Assembly: GCA_958430865.1 (NCBI GenBank)
Contig: CAUDNR010002223.1
Location: forward strand, 10,563-74,562
Source: Entrophospora sp. SA101
Lineage: Eukaryota > Glomeromycota > Glomeromycetes > Entrophosporales > Entrophosporaceae
DNA: 64,000 bases
Direction: 5' to 3'
Below the pieces are notes generated by a model that searched no databases, was not told where the DNA came from, and saw nothing but the letters and a program-made list of their open reading frames with translations. This document shows positions 23,659 to 36,029 of this stretch, piece after piece; the stretch's first letter is position 1; every line of letters begins with the position of its first letter. A program made the position numbers and the translations under genes.

Positions 23659-24847
23659 TCAAAAATGTAAAAACGAAGTGGGATTTTCAATTAAGGCAAT
23701 GACAATAATATTATAAATAGCACTGACTGTTGGAATGATGACGGCGGAATACAATGGTATTTGTACTAATCCTAACGTAACAATTGTTATAAATAAAAAA
23801 ATAATAAAAAAAATGCAACTAATCAAAATTAACGACACTACAAATAAACCACAACCAAAAAATAACAAGAAAGACTGATCATAATATATATAGGAGATAG
23901 TACAAAATACATTGCAAATTCGCAAAATTTAAGAAGAATCTTTCCTAATTCTACAAAAAAGTGAACTAGAAAATATTGAATCCTACTATAAATCTGAATA
24001 ACTTGAAACTTCGGAAACAATATATCATTGTTTTTAATTCTCCGATATAAAAAAATTGCAGGAGATACCAAGGCTATTACTGGAGGTAAACTAATTGCAA
24101 TCAATACCAAGTGTCTGCTTATGATGACATAATCATCTTTAAGACGTAATAAAATCACGCCTTGGATAATTGATGGTATAACCAATGATATTGGTTTTAG
24201 ATTTCCGATATAATTACTCATCAAAATTGCAATTACTTTAAAAATCTCAATAATAAAAAATTTGAAATTTTTTGTAGTAAAATACAAACGAACCGCATTT
24301 AATAAAATCACGTAAGCTATATATATTATACGGTCTTCTTCGCATTCTTTATCTAAAAAATTTGATCTATAATAAACTAGCTCCAAAAACAACCAAAAAA
24401 ATACAATTATTACTCCATGTATTATTGCTCTGGGTCTAACTTCTTTGTCAATCCCAGTGATCATTCCAAGTGTGCTAAGAATCATGCTTAAAAAGTTAAG
24501 TAAAGCTGTAAAAGTAAACTCAAATACTTTTATATCTCTATGTCTCATACTTCTATGTGAAGAAAAAAAATAAATTCCGATACAAATATCTAGTGCTTGT
24601 ATGAATGCATCAATAAATGTGTGATATAGTCTGATTTAGAAACATTAGTGGTAAAAGGTAAATCAGTAGTATCGTCGGATGAAGGTTGTGAAAAAGATGT
24701 AAAGGAAACGGTGGAAAAGATGGCTGAAGAAGAGGGTGGAGGTGACAAAGATTTAACATTAGAAATCAAAAATGAAGATAATAAAAGAATGATTGATGTA
24801 AAGTTTGTTAGAAAAGAGTGACAGTTTTTAACATGAAAAATATCCAT
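23659..24847 (-). pseudogene. Multi-pass membrane protein gene with two frameshifts
   Basis: Three overlapping minus-strand frames form one protein in order. Part 1 (24847-~24610) has a signal-like start (FLTNFTSIILLLSSFLISNV) and a Ser/Pro-rich stretch. Part 2 (~24610-23900) opens with FIDAFIQALDICIGIYF and has about six hydrophobic helices. Part 3 (~23895-23659) has two more helices (FLLFFGCGLFVVSLILI; VTLGLVQIPLYSAVIIP). The first break is a -1 shift in CATTTATTG; the second falls near 23895. A 29-nt GT..AG segment at the second break would restore frame but is shorter than the introns here. It is either a pseudogene or affected by sequence errors. The family is unknown; it may be a lineage-specific membrane family. 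Confidence 0.55.
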
Positions 24848-24989
24848 TTCGAAAATAATTTCAAAATTTTTAAATTTAGTGTATTGTTTATTAATTTATT
24901 ATTATTATTGTTATTATTTACGTCGTAGGGAACCAACCAATAAAGTTTTTATAAGGTGTGGGAGGAAAACAAATAAAAATAAGGAAAAA

Positions 24990-25800
24990 GTGCTACATTC
25001 ACTCACTGCCTGGTGAATCTCATTATTTGGTTAATGTTGTAATAGAGACAATATTAACATATATAAGTGAAATGAAAGATTAAAAAAAAAAATAAGAGTT
25101 TCTATAGATGATATTTACTTTTTTTTCATTTCAGATTTTTAGATTCAGGCGAGGAACTGAAATATTAAGCAGGCGTGTATATTCAGATTCCGAAACGTAG
25201 CATTCATGATCATGGTTTACTGGGCTGCACTTTTGACATACTGCTTTATTGCATAGCCAATGAATTTTCAAGTCAGAGAATTCATCCCAATGGATATAGG
25301 ATTGAGAATTGGTACATTGGTGTCAAAGACAATGAATTCATCCCCATAAAAAACTGTCTAAAAGGTACTGAATACATACTAATACGTTATGAAATATACG
25401 GAATTCAAATATTACCGTTAAATTTTAAATTCCACCAATTAATTTAAAATCCTATCCCCGTAATTGTTGACCATAATATATAAATAACAGTTTCAAAGTG
25501 AAAAACTGGCGCTAAATTAGTTTTAAATCGGGATAAAATAACAGTTATCAAGAACATTCCAGTATGTATCATCTGATTGCAAAAAGTATTTTGATTAGAA
25601 ACCATACACATTTTGCTTAGCATCACAAAGGAAAGCTTAGGTCGGAATTATATATTGGTTCACTGAGAAATCTGAAAAGTTTGAGGGTGCTGATGAGTTG
25701 GAGAAATTGGCCGATGGATAGAGATTGAATCCGTCCGAAAAAGACTTATCTGGATCACCCATCAGACCAAATACACGGGTGATTCGGATGATTGACGCTT
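24990..25800. other. Intergenic with short ORF of unknown nature
   Basis: A plus reading at 25175-25447 (motif GLLGCTFDILLYCIANEFSS, NGYRIENWYIGVKDNEFIP) is open for 90 codons but has no in-frame ATG at its start. It may be an exon of a decayed gene. Nothing else is supported. Confidence 0.25.
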
Positions 25801-25804
25801 AATA

Positions 25805-25985
25805 TTACTCGATCAAATGATATAAATAATTTTTGTTTACAAACAATAACTGATTCACTGCTTCATGCCCTAAATGTGTTCTTTTAGAGGTAACCAAATT
25901 TCCTGCATCAGAAAATGATGCTCGTATGGAACAGAAGTAACAGGAATTGATAAGTGTTCACGTGTAATTCTACTAAGAATGGGAA
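25805..25985 (-). pseudogene. hAT transposase C-terminal (dimerisation) remnant
   Basis: The minus strand reads ILSRITREHLSIPVTSVP, then after a frameshift FSDAGNLVTSKRTHLGHEAV and NQLLFVNKNYLYH up to a stop. This is the hAT dimerisation block, in which the ..SIPATSVPSERVFSDAGN.. pattern is conserved (family knowledge). Only this end remains, with one frameshift, so it is inactive. No TIR is visible nearby. Confidence 0.85.
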
Positions 25986-26039
25986 AAGAGAATATGTTCG
26001 CAAAATTATATTTCAAGTCCTTAACAATTTATTAACTGT

Positions 26040-26420
26040 ATATCAAATTTTCACACTTATTAATTGGGAATAAACATTTTAATAAACCAGATAAACCAAT
26101 TATTGAATTAATCGAAATAATTAAATTTGCAAATAGATTAATTACTGAAAAGCCTTTACTATACCTATCCTAACTCAGATTTAGTATGGACACCTTACGA
26201 GCATAACAAAGTTGATGGAATGTGTATTCGGCTCAATTTATATATTAATATGTTGCACACCAAATTCAAAATCGTAATTGACATGTGTGAAATCAATAAT
26301 AGAACCCAGGATTTGGATTTTATACAACTACTACATAGAATGTTCCTATTTATTCACACAAATGATCAAGTTTGTAAAGATTATGCAGATTTATATAAAA
26401 CTTTATTTTGTTAAAATTAC
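26040..26420 (+). pseudogene. Unrecognised coding remnant
   Basis: Two frames carry protein-like sequence: IIELIEIIKFANRLITEKPL (about 26100-26160), then, after a shift, VWTPYEHNKVDGMCIRLNLY to DYADLYKTLFC and TAA at about 26414. They may be one gene with a frameshift or an unseen intron. I do not recognise the family. Confidence 0.3.
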
Positions 26421-26542
26421 TAAATTGATATTTATACAATATTATTATGTTTATCAAAATTACTAATTAATGTTAACACAAAAATTAAATTGATGATGAT
26501 ACATTCATTGGGTTGAAAAAAAGTCAAAAAAAAAAAAAAAAA

Positions 26543-26839
26543 TTAAACAACAGGTTGATCGTTGATGCTCAAATAAGGTTGATTATTTGTATCAGAGTTT
26601 GAATAAGATTGTGGAATTTGAAATTGTTGAGGAACAGGTTTCTGCTGGTTGGTCATTACTGTGTTCATATTTTCGTTATCATTGGAACCATTGATGTCAC
26701 CGCCTCCTTCACTCACAACTTGATTTCCTTTGTAAAATGCAAAAACTGACAAGAGTGAGAATATAAGGGATATCATCACAAGACTAAATCCACCATCTCC
26801 NNNNNNNNNNCCAGAAGCTATCCTTAATGAAATTTTCAT
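26543..26839 (-). pseudogene. Broken four-TM paralogue 3 (ends at N gap)
   Basis: The minus strand encodes GFSLVMISLIFSLLSVFAFY (TM4), KGNQVVSEGG, then a short Pro/Gln/Ser tail ending SINDQPVV. This aligns with the TM4 and tail of the genes at 8351-9395 and 36030-37013. The tail lacks most of their SPPPQSYPNSQYG repeats. The reading runs into 10 Ns (26801-26810), and sequence beyond them is not homologous to TM1-TM3. The copy is therefore either truncated or broken by a misjoin at the gap. Confidence 0.7.
26801..26810. other. Assembly gap (10 N)
   Basis: Ten consecutive N mark a gap of unknown true size, inside the third four-TM paralogue. Linkage across it is less certain than elsewhere. 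Confidence 1.
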
Positions 26840-27284
26840 TGATCACTACAATAAGGATAAAGATAAAGATGGGTCTATTATTGCAAAATAATTTGATCAA
26901 TCTTCATGATTATAATTTGATAATAATTATAAAAGCTTTGACATAAAATTTTCATAATAATTATACACTAAAATTAGTTAACCCTGGAACATAAAATCCC
27001 TAATCATGTATCACGTTATTAATATAAGAGATGTCCGAGTTTAGTAATAAATGAGTGTGTGGGAATTGAACTTTTGTATTCAGCAAAAGAAAAGCTCAGC
27101 TCCTTGGGAACAACTAATGAAACAAAGGAGATTTGTAAACTTTTATATTTTGCTAGCCTTTTAAAGCAATTCACTTGACTTAATGGCAGCGAATTTGACG
27201 TAATAAATTTTACAATTACAATTATGACAACATTTCATCAAACAACATTATCAAATTAGCATCGGATGCGAAGCATCTTAGCAT

Positions 27285-28590
27285 ACTATCATGCATTTAT
27301 GATCAATGATGCAATCTTTAATAATAACTAAACTATTTCGTGGCCAGATGGTGCATTGATCGAGTATCCTAATAAATTACCACAAAAACATATATAATTA
27401 GACCCGCTACCCGAAAAACGGTGCATTAGTTTTGCTTTTTACGTTGCATTCAAATTTGAGGTCGAGGTGCATAGTGTTCTATATATGATTCAGTTTCACA
27501 GGTTACATTCAAATGCGAGGTGACTATATATTCGTTCGAAGCATCAACATTAGCCAAGTCATATTTTTATTTGTTGCGTTGAGCAAAAATTTATTTATTA
27601 CATGTACAAAGAGAAATTGTTCACGAATTTAATAAATTTAATAAAAGATCCTTTCCAAAGAAGAACCCTAATGTGAAACAAAAGTCATTTATGAGTTTCG
27701 GTTGTTAAAAAAAATCAACTAAACTTTTTTTTTCTTGACTAAAAAAAACAATCTATTTGTGATCTTTTCCTTGTATTTAACCCAGATTAAAGGCCAATTG
27801 ATCGATTGAAATTTTTTTTTTTTTCAAATCTATCGCTATAGAAGAATAAAATTCATGCAAACATCAACGTTATTTACAAATTTCAATTGTTAAAAAAAAA
27901 ATCAACTATGATTTTTTTTTCTTGATTAAAAAAACCCCCCTTTGACAAAGATTTGTTTTCTCCGAAAGAAAATTAAAATAAAAAATTTTACACTAACCCT
28001 CAAATGGTTAAAATCAAAAAAATAATAACAAAAAAATGGTTTTGAATTCCGGTCTTGTGTCCCGAAATATGCACGTCGTGAGACGATTTGGGATCTGAGG
28101 TAAAGTCTCCACAGGTTTTTGGTAATTTCAATTGGTCTATATAAAACATCAGAGCAAGACGAAGACCTAATGGTAGACAGCGGTAGACACCACGCAAAAA
28201 ACCTCTAAAGCTGAACACGATTTCCTTTCGGTCAAGTATCTGCTCCGCCCAACCCTGACGTTTTGAAAAAAATAGATAATTTTTCGATTGCCAAATAAAT
28301 ATTTTTGTTCAAATTTCAATTTTAACAAATTAATTTCAAGCCAGCATACCAAAAAAAGAAAAAAAAAAACGACTCATTACGAAGTTTTATCCTTTGATTT
28401 TGATCCCAACAATTCAGTTTACTAAAGTGGAGCAACAAAATGTTAGAAGATTCGTGATTTGTTACCGTAACTGCACCGGATTTACCGTTTCAAGATTTTA
28501 ACGAGTCTTCTTTATAACTGAATGTTTCTCGTGCATTCAAATTTGGGTAAAATTGTTAGGAAGCATTAAAAAAAAAATATTACACTAAAT
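27285..28590 (+). repeat. Direct repeat L upstream of the kinase gene
   Basis: From GGCCAGATGGTGCATTGATC (27342) through the Leu/Lys-poor AT region and the TAATGGTAGACAGC block (28168) to ATATTACAC near 28590, this segment recurs in the same orientation at 30990-32283. Many substitutions and indels separate the two. It ends about 120 bp before the kinase start codon. Confidence 0.85.
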
Positions 28591-28707
28591 ATAAAAATCT
28601 ACATAAAAATTACGACATTTAGAAAAGAACCTTACATAACACGGCAGCTTTTATATCTCTACATTCATTAAACATCAAGTCGAATTTATATTTTATATTT
28701 TTATATA

Positions 28708-30218
28708 ATGTCATATGTTAAACTATTATCATCGTTATCATCAGAAAGAGAGGAGTTTGTATATAAAACTTATAGAAAAATATTTAATGGTGCTAATGCA
28801 GTAGATAGCGAAAGTAGAAAAGATTATTTTTTTTCATTAGTCAAAAAAAATGAGGAGCTTTCTGAAAATGAAAAAGAATATTGTGAAGAAAGGTTTATTT
28901 ATGATTTTGAATTACAAAATGCAAGTTATAAATTGGGAAAACCAAAAGAATGTAACAAATGTAAATTGACAAAATACTCTGATTGGTTCTGTGAAGATTG
29001 TATTAGTTTACAATTACAGAGTCTTTTCACCACTTGGACATCTGGAAATAACATAATTGATGATTTTATTCAACAATGTCAAATGAAATCATCTTTGCCA
29101 AGACATATTTTAGAATGGATACCTTTTGAGCAATTTTATGATATAACAAAGTTGACAGAAGATGGATTTAGTTCGATTTTTACCGCTACATGGACTAGAG
29201 GAACTATTATTGATTATGACGAAAATACAAAGGAATTTAGTTATTTTGGAGATCAAATAGTAGTATTAAAAAGTTTAAATGATTCAAGTAATCCAGGAAA
29301 AAGATTTTTTGATGAGGTTGGTAGTTGTCATTTAAACAAATAAACAATACTGTATTATATAGTACTAATTGATTTTATATTCAATAGGCAATAAATTATT
29401 CTAAAATCAAATCACCATTGATTGTTAAATGCAATGGTATAACTAAATTCCCAGATAATGGAAATTATGCAATCGTTTTAAATTATTTATCAGATGGAAA
29501 TTTAAGGGGTTATTTACAGAAAAATCATTCAAGTTTAACATTAAAAGACAGAATTATAATCTTTGATTATTTATGTTTTGCATTATATCAGATACATGAA
29601 AAAGATTTAATTCATTGTGATTTACATAGTGGTAATATATTAATGGGTAGAGGAGGTAATTGTTATATTACAGATTTGGGATTATGTGGACCAGTTGATG
29701 ATAAATCATCAAATAAAGTCTATGGAATTGTATCATATGTTGCACCCGAGTTACTTAGAGGAAATAACACGAAGAACACCAAAGAATCAGATATCTATAG
29801 TGTTGGGATGTTAATGTGGGAAATATTTGCAGGACATCCACCATTTGATGATAGGGCTCACAATCATCGCTTGATTTTTGATATATGTGAAGGTTTACGA
29901 CCACCAATACTACCTGGAATGCCTGATGATTATGTGCAAATGTTGCAGAAGTGTTGGGATGTGGATCCATCAAAAAGAGCAACTAGTAGAGAGCTTTATC
30001 GATTCGCTAAAAATAAACATAACAAAGTTTTTAATAATGATGATGATGATAATACTACTAGCAGTGGTAGTGGCACTTCGCAACAAGCACACAAATCACA
30101 TCCAGATGCATATCATAAAAGTAGAATATTAGATGAAGAGATTGCTAAATCTAGAAGCTTAAAAATTTATACAAGTAATAGTTCATTAAATAATCTTGAT
30201 TGTAATTCTTTTCTCTAA
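28708..30218 (+). CDS. Protein kinase of the expanded AM-fungal family, degenerate P-loop
   Basis: Exons 28708-29316 and 29388-30218 join in phase 0 to 479 residues. The N-terminal zinc ribbon is CNKCKLTKYSDWFCEDC (~82-98), followed by TTWTSGNNIIDDFIQQCQ and WIPFEQF, both typical of this family. Kinase motifs: P-loop LTEDGFSSIF (~150), missing two of the usual three glycines; VVLK lysine (~187); catalytic loop HCDLHSGNIL (~277), where HRD is HCD; DLG (~299) replaces DFG; APE present. The tail is Ser/Asn-rich and ends in YTSNSSLNNLDCNSFL. Catalytic Asp, Asn and Lys are present, so activity is possible but ATP binding may be altered. The substrate is unknown. Confidence 0.88.
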
Positions 30219-30224
30219 TTTGTT

Positions 30225-30985
30225 AACAAAGGTGGATAAAAATTTTATTATTAATCAATTGGAAATTACGAACAACATTAAATTTTTTATCTTTTTTTAT
30301 TTATCTTTGATTTTACCCTTATTTTTATTTCTTATGCTGTAATAATATTTTGAAATAATAAACTTTTTACAATTTTTTGATTCTCATTAAATGGTGATAT
30401 TGTGAGGTATCATTTTGGTTAATTAACAATTATGGTTCAACTTTTGGGCTGCTCTTGTCAGTTAATTCGGTGCTTGTCAATTAATTAGTTTACGAGTTCC
30501 CTCTTGCACATTTAATGGTGCCAAATAGCTTTAAATAAATAAAGATGGTCCTTTTGTAATGCTATAAAATTCCTTTTATTCACTTGCGATCGATTTGTTT
30601 CAGTCATTTACATTTATTGGCCGATTGCAAACTCACTTTGGTTTATTTACAAAACGACTTAATATTACGTTTACAATTACAATAACATTATCAGTATTTC
30701 CAATTAACCTTTAGACAATCCTTCATTAACCGTTGTTAACATTCATTAGTTAACCAATGTTGGTCCTAACTTTTGTCTATTCACTAAAGAAAATTAGGTT
30801 ACTAACTGTTGTTAACACTCACTAGTTGATATGTAAATTGTCATGTGGTGGTATTTTTATATCATTCAGGTCCTCCATAAAGTTTAAATGAAAATGTAAC
30901 AGTGAATTTTGTGAAATATAGATTGCGATGATATTCTGGCATCATAATATTATAATCACACAAATATATATTTGTTCGGAGCATT
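30225..30985. other. 3' flank of kinase, intergenic
   Basis: No gene seen. Short inverted and direct pieces such as TGTTAACATTCATTAGTTAAC and TGTTAACACTCACTAGTTGA (30738, 30810) repeat about 72 bp apart. Confidence 0.4.
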
Positions 30986-30989
30986 AAAG

Positions 30990-32283
30990 TTAGAATCTTA
31001 TCATGTATTCATGATCAATATGCGATTTTTAATAAAATATACTATTTCATGGCCAGATGGTGCATTGATCGAGTAGTCTAATAGATTACCACAAAAACAC
31101 ATATAAATAGACCCGCTACCCAAAAAACGGTGCATTGGTTTTGATTTTTACGTTGTATTCGAATCCGATAGTCGAGATACGTAGTGCTAAAATGGTATTC
31201 TATATATGATTCGGTCACATTCAAATGCGAGGTATCTATCTATATTCATCCGGTAGCATTGACATTAGCCAGTCATGTTTTATCTGTTACGTTGAGCAAA
31301 AAATTTATTTATTTAAAAAACTTATATATACAAAATGAAATTGTTTACGAATTTTAATAAATTTAATAAAAGATCCTTTGCAAAGGATAATCCTTATGTG
31401 AATCAAAAGTTATTTACGAATTTTGTAAAGAAAAATCAACTAAGCTTTTTTTTCCTAATTAAAAAAAAAAATTTTTTTGTCCTTGTGCTTATTTATTTGT
31501 CCCAGATTAAAGGTCAATTGAATCGATTGGATTTTTTCCCGAGTTATTGCTATATTTACAAATTTCGATTGTTAAAAAAAATCAACTAACTTTTTTTTCT
31601 TAATTAAAAAAAAAATTCTTTGCAAAGATAAATCAATGGATTATATTTGTTTTCTCCAAAAGGAAATTAAAAATAAAATTTTTCTATCCAGATCATCCAC
31701 TATCTTTCAAATGGTCAAAATCAAAAAAATTTGTATTGTTTATCGATCATTGATTGACTGATAATAATAATAATAATAACGACAAAATAAAATGTAAAAT
31801 TGTTTTGAATCTAGGTCTCGTGACCCGAAAATATACTAACACTAACACGTTGTGTGACAAATCTTTGATCTCAGGTAAAGGCTCCAAGGCAAAGTCATAA
31901 GTTTTTGGTCATTTCTAACAGTCCTAAATGTCAGAGCAAGACGAAGACCTAATGGTAGACAGCAGTAGACACCACGCAAAAAGTATCTAAAGCAAAACAC
32001 GATTTCCTTTCAGTAAAGTATCTGCCTGGCGTTTTGAACAAAATAACCACAACCATTTTTGGAAAATGAAAATATTTTTATTTCAAATCAATTTGCAAAT
32101 CACTTCAAGCCAGCGCATTGATTTTGATCTCATCCTTCCCAACAATTCGGTTTACCAAAGTTGAGCACCAAAATTTTTAGAAGATTCGTGATTCGTTATC
32201 GTAACTGCACCGAATTTACCGTCTCAAGTCTTTGATGAGTCTTCTTAAGGAAACATAAAAAAAAAAGAAAATATTACACAATA
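30990..32283 (+). repeat. Direct repeat R downstream of the kinase gene
   Basis: This is the second copy of the 27285-28590 segment, in the same orientation. It shares GGCCAGATGGTGCATTGATC, GACCCGCTACCC, AATAAATTTAATAAAAGATC and CCTAATGGTAGACAGC. Similarity stops at ATATTACAC, where the kinase promoter and gene would be expected. Instead a Tc1-type remnant begins. The pattern suggests an old tandem duplication of the kinase locus whose second gene was lost. Confidence 0.85.
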
Positions 32284-32289
32284 TATTAT

Positions 32290-32722
32290 GTTGGCATGGT
32301 CTTGTGAAAAACTCATCCAATTCATGGTAAAGCACCTATTTAAGCTCATATTTGGGCGCGATCAATTTTAAAGGGAAGATTGGCATTCATGTCTTTACTG
32401 AAAACTTTGGCTACCACCTATATTGTAAAATTCTAAACGAACAACTTTATGATAATGTGATGCATTAGTAGTGGTCATTGATTTTTTAGCAGGATAATGA
32501 CCCTAAGCATACCTCTAGAATGAACTGAGTGCTTGCCTTTCAGATCTTAATCCTATTGAGGATATCTGGGCATAATATCAAGAAATGTATCAAAAAATGA
32601 TATCACAAAAAAACTGTTTCTCAAAAAAAAAATATCAAGATAATTATGAGGAATGGGTGGCTCTTGAAAAAAATGCAATAGTTAACATCATCAACAGCAT
32701 GCAAATCCAAGTTCAAGCATGA
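32290..32722 (+). pseudogene. Tc1/mariner transposase remnant
   Basis: Plus-strand frames contain YCKILNEQLYDN, QDNDPKHTS, SDLNPIEDIWA and a C-terminal WVALEKNAIVNIINSMQIQV, in the order of the DDE domain of Tc1-like transposases. Stops and shifts interrupt them. It lacks the N-terminal helix-turn-helix half. It lies exactly at the end of direct repeat R, so its insertion or associated deletion probably removed the second kinase copy. Confidence 0.85.
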
Positions 32723-32729
32723 ATTGATG

Positions 32730-33640
32730 TTGAATTAATAATAAAAGTTGTAACCGTATTATTTGATTTTAAGAATATGTGTATTTTTTAACTGCTCTTT
32801 TTATTTGTAAAAAATCATGCGCCATTACTTTCACCAAGGACTGTACAAGCATTAAGTGTTGGTTACTATGCAGTATTTATTTTTTTCTGCTGTTTCAAGC
32901 AAGGACCCACCCAAATTTGTCATTTGTTTTTTCAAGTAAAGATTGGGAGTTGTTCAATTCCCTTTTTATGTTGATTGAATTTCTAGATTTATAATGAATA
33001 TTTTTGTAAAAATACTAAAACAAATTAACAATAAATAATAAAAACCAATATTAATAAAAATCAACACTTATATTAAAACTGTTTCGAAACTTCTAAAAAT
33101 CCCAAACTGAACAAATATTCTTTATTTTTCATTTTTGCTTATTAAAAAACCCCCAATATACTATTATTATCTAGTGATGTTAGTCGGCTAAGCAATTTTT
33201 AAACGGCTTAGCGGCTAAAAAAATATCCTTAAACATTCATTTTTGCGTCTGGAATTTTAGTGTAGAATTCAATGGCATAGACATTTAGTTGAAGTGTATC
33301 CACCTGCATTACCTAGAATGATAAAAAAAACATATATTTGCTCAAAAATCAAAATAGAATACATCATAACAGGATAAATATCATAGTTGGAGTTTCTTCT
33401 ATTCGTAATACAAATTCTTATTTTAATTCGAATTATTATTATTATTATTCGTTTTATCCGTTCTATCAGAATTATTCATTTTATTCGAATCATTAAATTA
33501 AAGGCGAGATATTATAACAACAATAATAATTATAGTAATATTAACGATAGTAGTAGTAATAATAATACAATACCATCTGAAAAGTTTTTTCATCAACTGG
33601 GATTTATTTAAGTCCTTGGCAGGTTAATCTTGTGTTACAA
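32730..33640. other. Low-complexity intergenic DNA
   Basis: ATTCGAATT-rich and TAATAATA-rich tracts dominate. ORFs here are artefacts of simple sequence. No gene is supported. Confidence 0.5.
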
Positions 33641-33645
33641 TTTTT

Positions 33646-33775
33646 CAGTGTTGTGCAATTGGAACATTGTAACGCTGTTGAAATTGAATTTCATTGGTTA
33701 ACTTCATTGGAATGTTCAAATTCCAATTGAAATTTATTAGAATGCTCCAATGAAATTTTATTGGAACCAACACTG
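33646..33775. mobile_element. hAT-type MITE (130 bp, 8-bp TSD)
   Basis: Terminal inverted repeats CAGTGTTG (33646-33653) and CAACACTG (33768-33775) are flanked on both sides by the direct repeat CAATTTTT (33638-33645 and 33776-33783). An 8-bp target-site duplication and a CAGTG terminus are hallmarks of hAT elements. The interior is AT-rich with repeated ATTGGAA motifs and no ORF, so it is non-autonomous. Confidence 0.88.
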
Positions 33776-33784
33776 CAATTTTTG

Positions 33785-35960
33785 TTTTTGTTACTAACAC
33801 CAAAACATAATATTTATTACTTTTTTCTTTGGGTGAGACTTATAGATCGGAGTTTCTATTCAAATTCTTAATTCGAATTTATTTGTTTATATTACTATTA
33901 CTATTGTTGTTATTACTATTATTCATTTTATTTGCTATTCTTATTCAAATAAACATTCAATGCAATTCGAATATCCAAATTCATAACGAATAAAAAACAA
34001 ATAATTCTTATTCGAATAGAAACCTTACTATGACTATTACTATTTGCTAGTAGAAAAAAAAATTAAATCACTATTATTATCATTACTAAAAAGGGAAAAA
34101 ACCAATTACTACAACCATTATTGTTAATTGACTAAAGGAAAGAAAAGAAAAGAAAAGAAATTTACTTTTGCTACTACTATTATTATTATTATTACTACAA
34201 GGACTACCAAAGAAAAATAGAACTGATAAGTAAAAAAATTTAATTGGATTGGATAGTCCATATGCTATCACTATCAGTTATATTGTTCGGATGACTCTTT
34301 TTATTCGAATTTGTCAATTAAAAAATTTCACATGATTAAATTAATCGGTTAAAGGGCTTTTGCTAATGTAGTTTTTATAGTCAAGCATAGTTATAAACTA
34401 CTCTCATATCAATTTCGATAGAGGTTTATGGAGAAATTTTTATTATCATTCATACAGTAGAATGTTCAAAAGTTATTCCGTTCCTGTTTCCTGTTCCTTG
34501 TTGTACAATACTTATTAGGTAATGGAATCAGGATCAACTTTGAGCAGAAAATTTCCTAGTTGTTTCCACATCTATCTTTGGCACTGGTCTCATAATAAAT
34601 TTATGCGTTTTTTAAAGAATATTTTAAATTTATGCATAACTAATATAAATAATTATTAAAATTCCAACTCACGAAAGGCATTGTTTCTAAACCTACTTCA
34701 AGAAGCGACTGGTTCAGATGGATTTGATGAAAGTTTTGATGAAGATGAATTGCCCTTTAAATATTTTGTTGTTTGTCATTATTAATAGAAGAAGCTACCT
34801 TTGAACTGGGTAAATGCTTTGCCGTTGTTGTTTGCCATTATTAGTAGAAGAAACTAAACTTGAACTGGGTAAATACTTTGTCATTGTCATTACTGGATGA
34901 ATACTTCGTTGTTGTTGAGGCTGTTGAGATTGTTTGTTACATAGCTATTTTTAATATTCTTGTTTTCATTTAGAATTTTTTTTTTTGGAAATTTTTAATA
35001 AAATTGTTTCCAAATTTGGAAGTAGAAACAAGGAGAAATTCGTTTCCGTATGTAACGAAAATAATGGTGGTGATGCAAAATAATTTTGCATAACAAACAA
35101 TAAAATGCGTTATTTATCATAATTTGTACATCACGCCACTTGTTTATGTCCCATTGAAGACTTTTATGAAAGAAAAGGCTTCGTCAAATTCTACTTTCTA
35201 CCTCTAGCATCTTTTAAACATGCGTTCGTTACACGAATATTGAAACTTAACTTCAAAAATTATTTACATTACTGGCCTGACAATGCTCATTCAGCAAAGG
35301 AAAATACATCAGAAAGTGAATATTCCATTTCATATTGTTGAACATAATCTTGAAGGGCCTAAGGAAACGAGTACTCTTGAGCATAAGCAGGATAATGGCT
35401 GTCTGATAAATGGTTTTATAATACTTTTTTTCATAAATAACCGGGTTTCTTTTATTTATAATTTGCAACGTTATAGAAAATATGAAAGCATGTAATTTTA
35501 TATGCTTAATCTTCAAAACTTAAGCTACAAGATGTTGTGATTTTTTATATAATTATATGTACGTTGTTGCGTTAGAATAATTACTCTGTCAAAATTTTTA
35601 AGTCAAAAATTTTGAGGTTTTAAAAAAGAATGTGAATTAGTTTTACAAAAATTGGCAATAGTATTTCATATTAATTTTTTTTTATACTTGTTTGGTTATG
35701 TTTGTAATGCAACTTTTTGTCACCACCATTATTATTGTCATTTTTGTTACCTTTCCATTATGTATCCATAATGTAATTTTCGTATAACATTGAATAAATT
35801 TGTGTAATTTTAACTAAAATTATACAAAAATAAAATCAAACTCGAGTTTTTTTTTTTAGAATTCTTTTGTGTAAAGTGTATGCAAAAATATTTGTTTGCA
35901 TATATTTAAACGAGGAAAATTTAATAAGAAATAAAAAAAAACTGACTCTTGCTTAGCCTT
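33785..35960. other. Intergenic, low complexity, one diverged ~72 bp tandem pair
   Basis: Simple AT and ATTCG tracts are followed by a duplicated block around 34780-34900 (GAACTGGGTAAATGCTTTG and GAACTGGGTAAATACTTTG with the same GAAGAA.. lead-in). No gene is supported. Confidence 0.4.
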
Positions 35961-36029
35961 CGAAAAAAAAATTTTTTTTATCACCAAAAATACTTTAAAC
36001 TTATTAAAAAACGCTACCCCTTATAAGTG

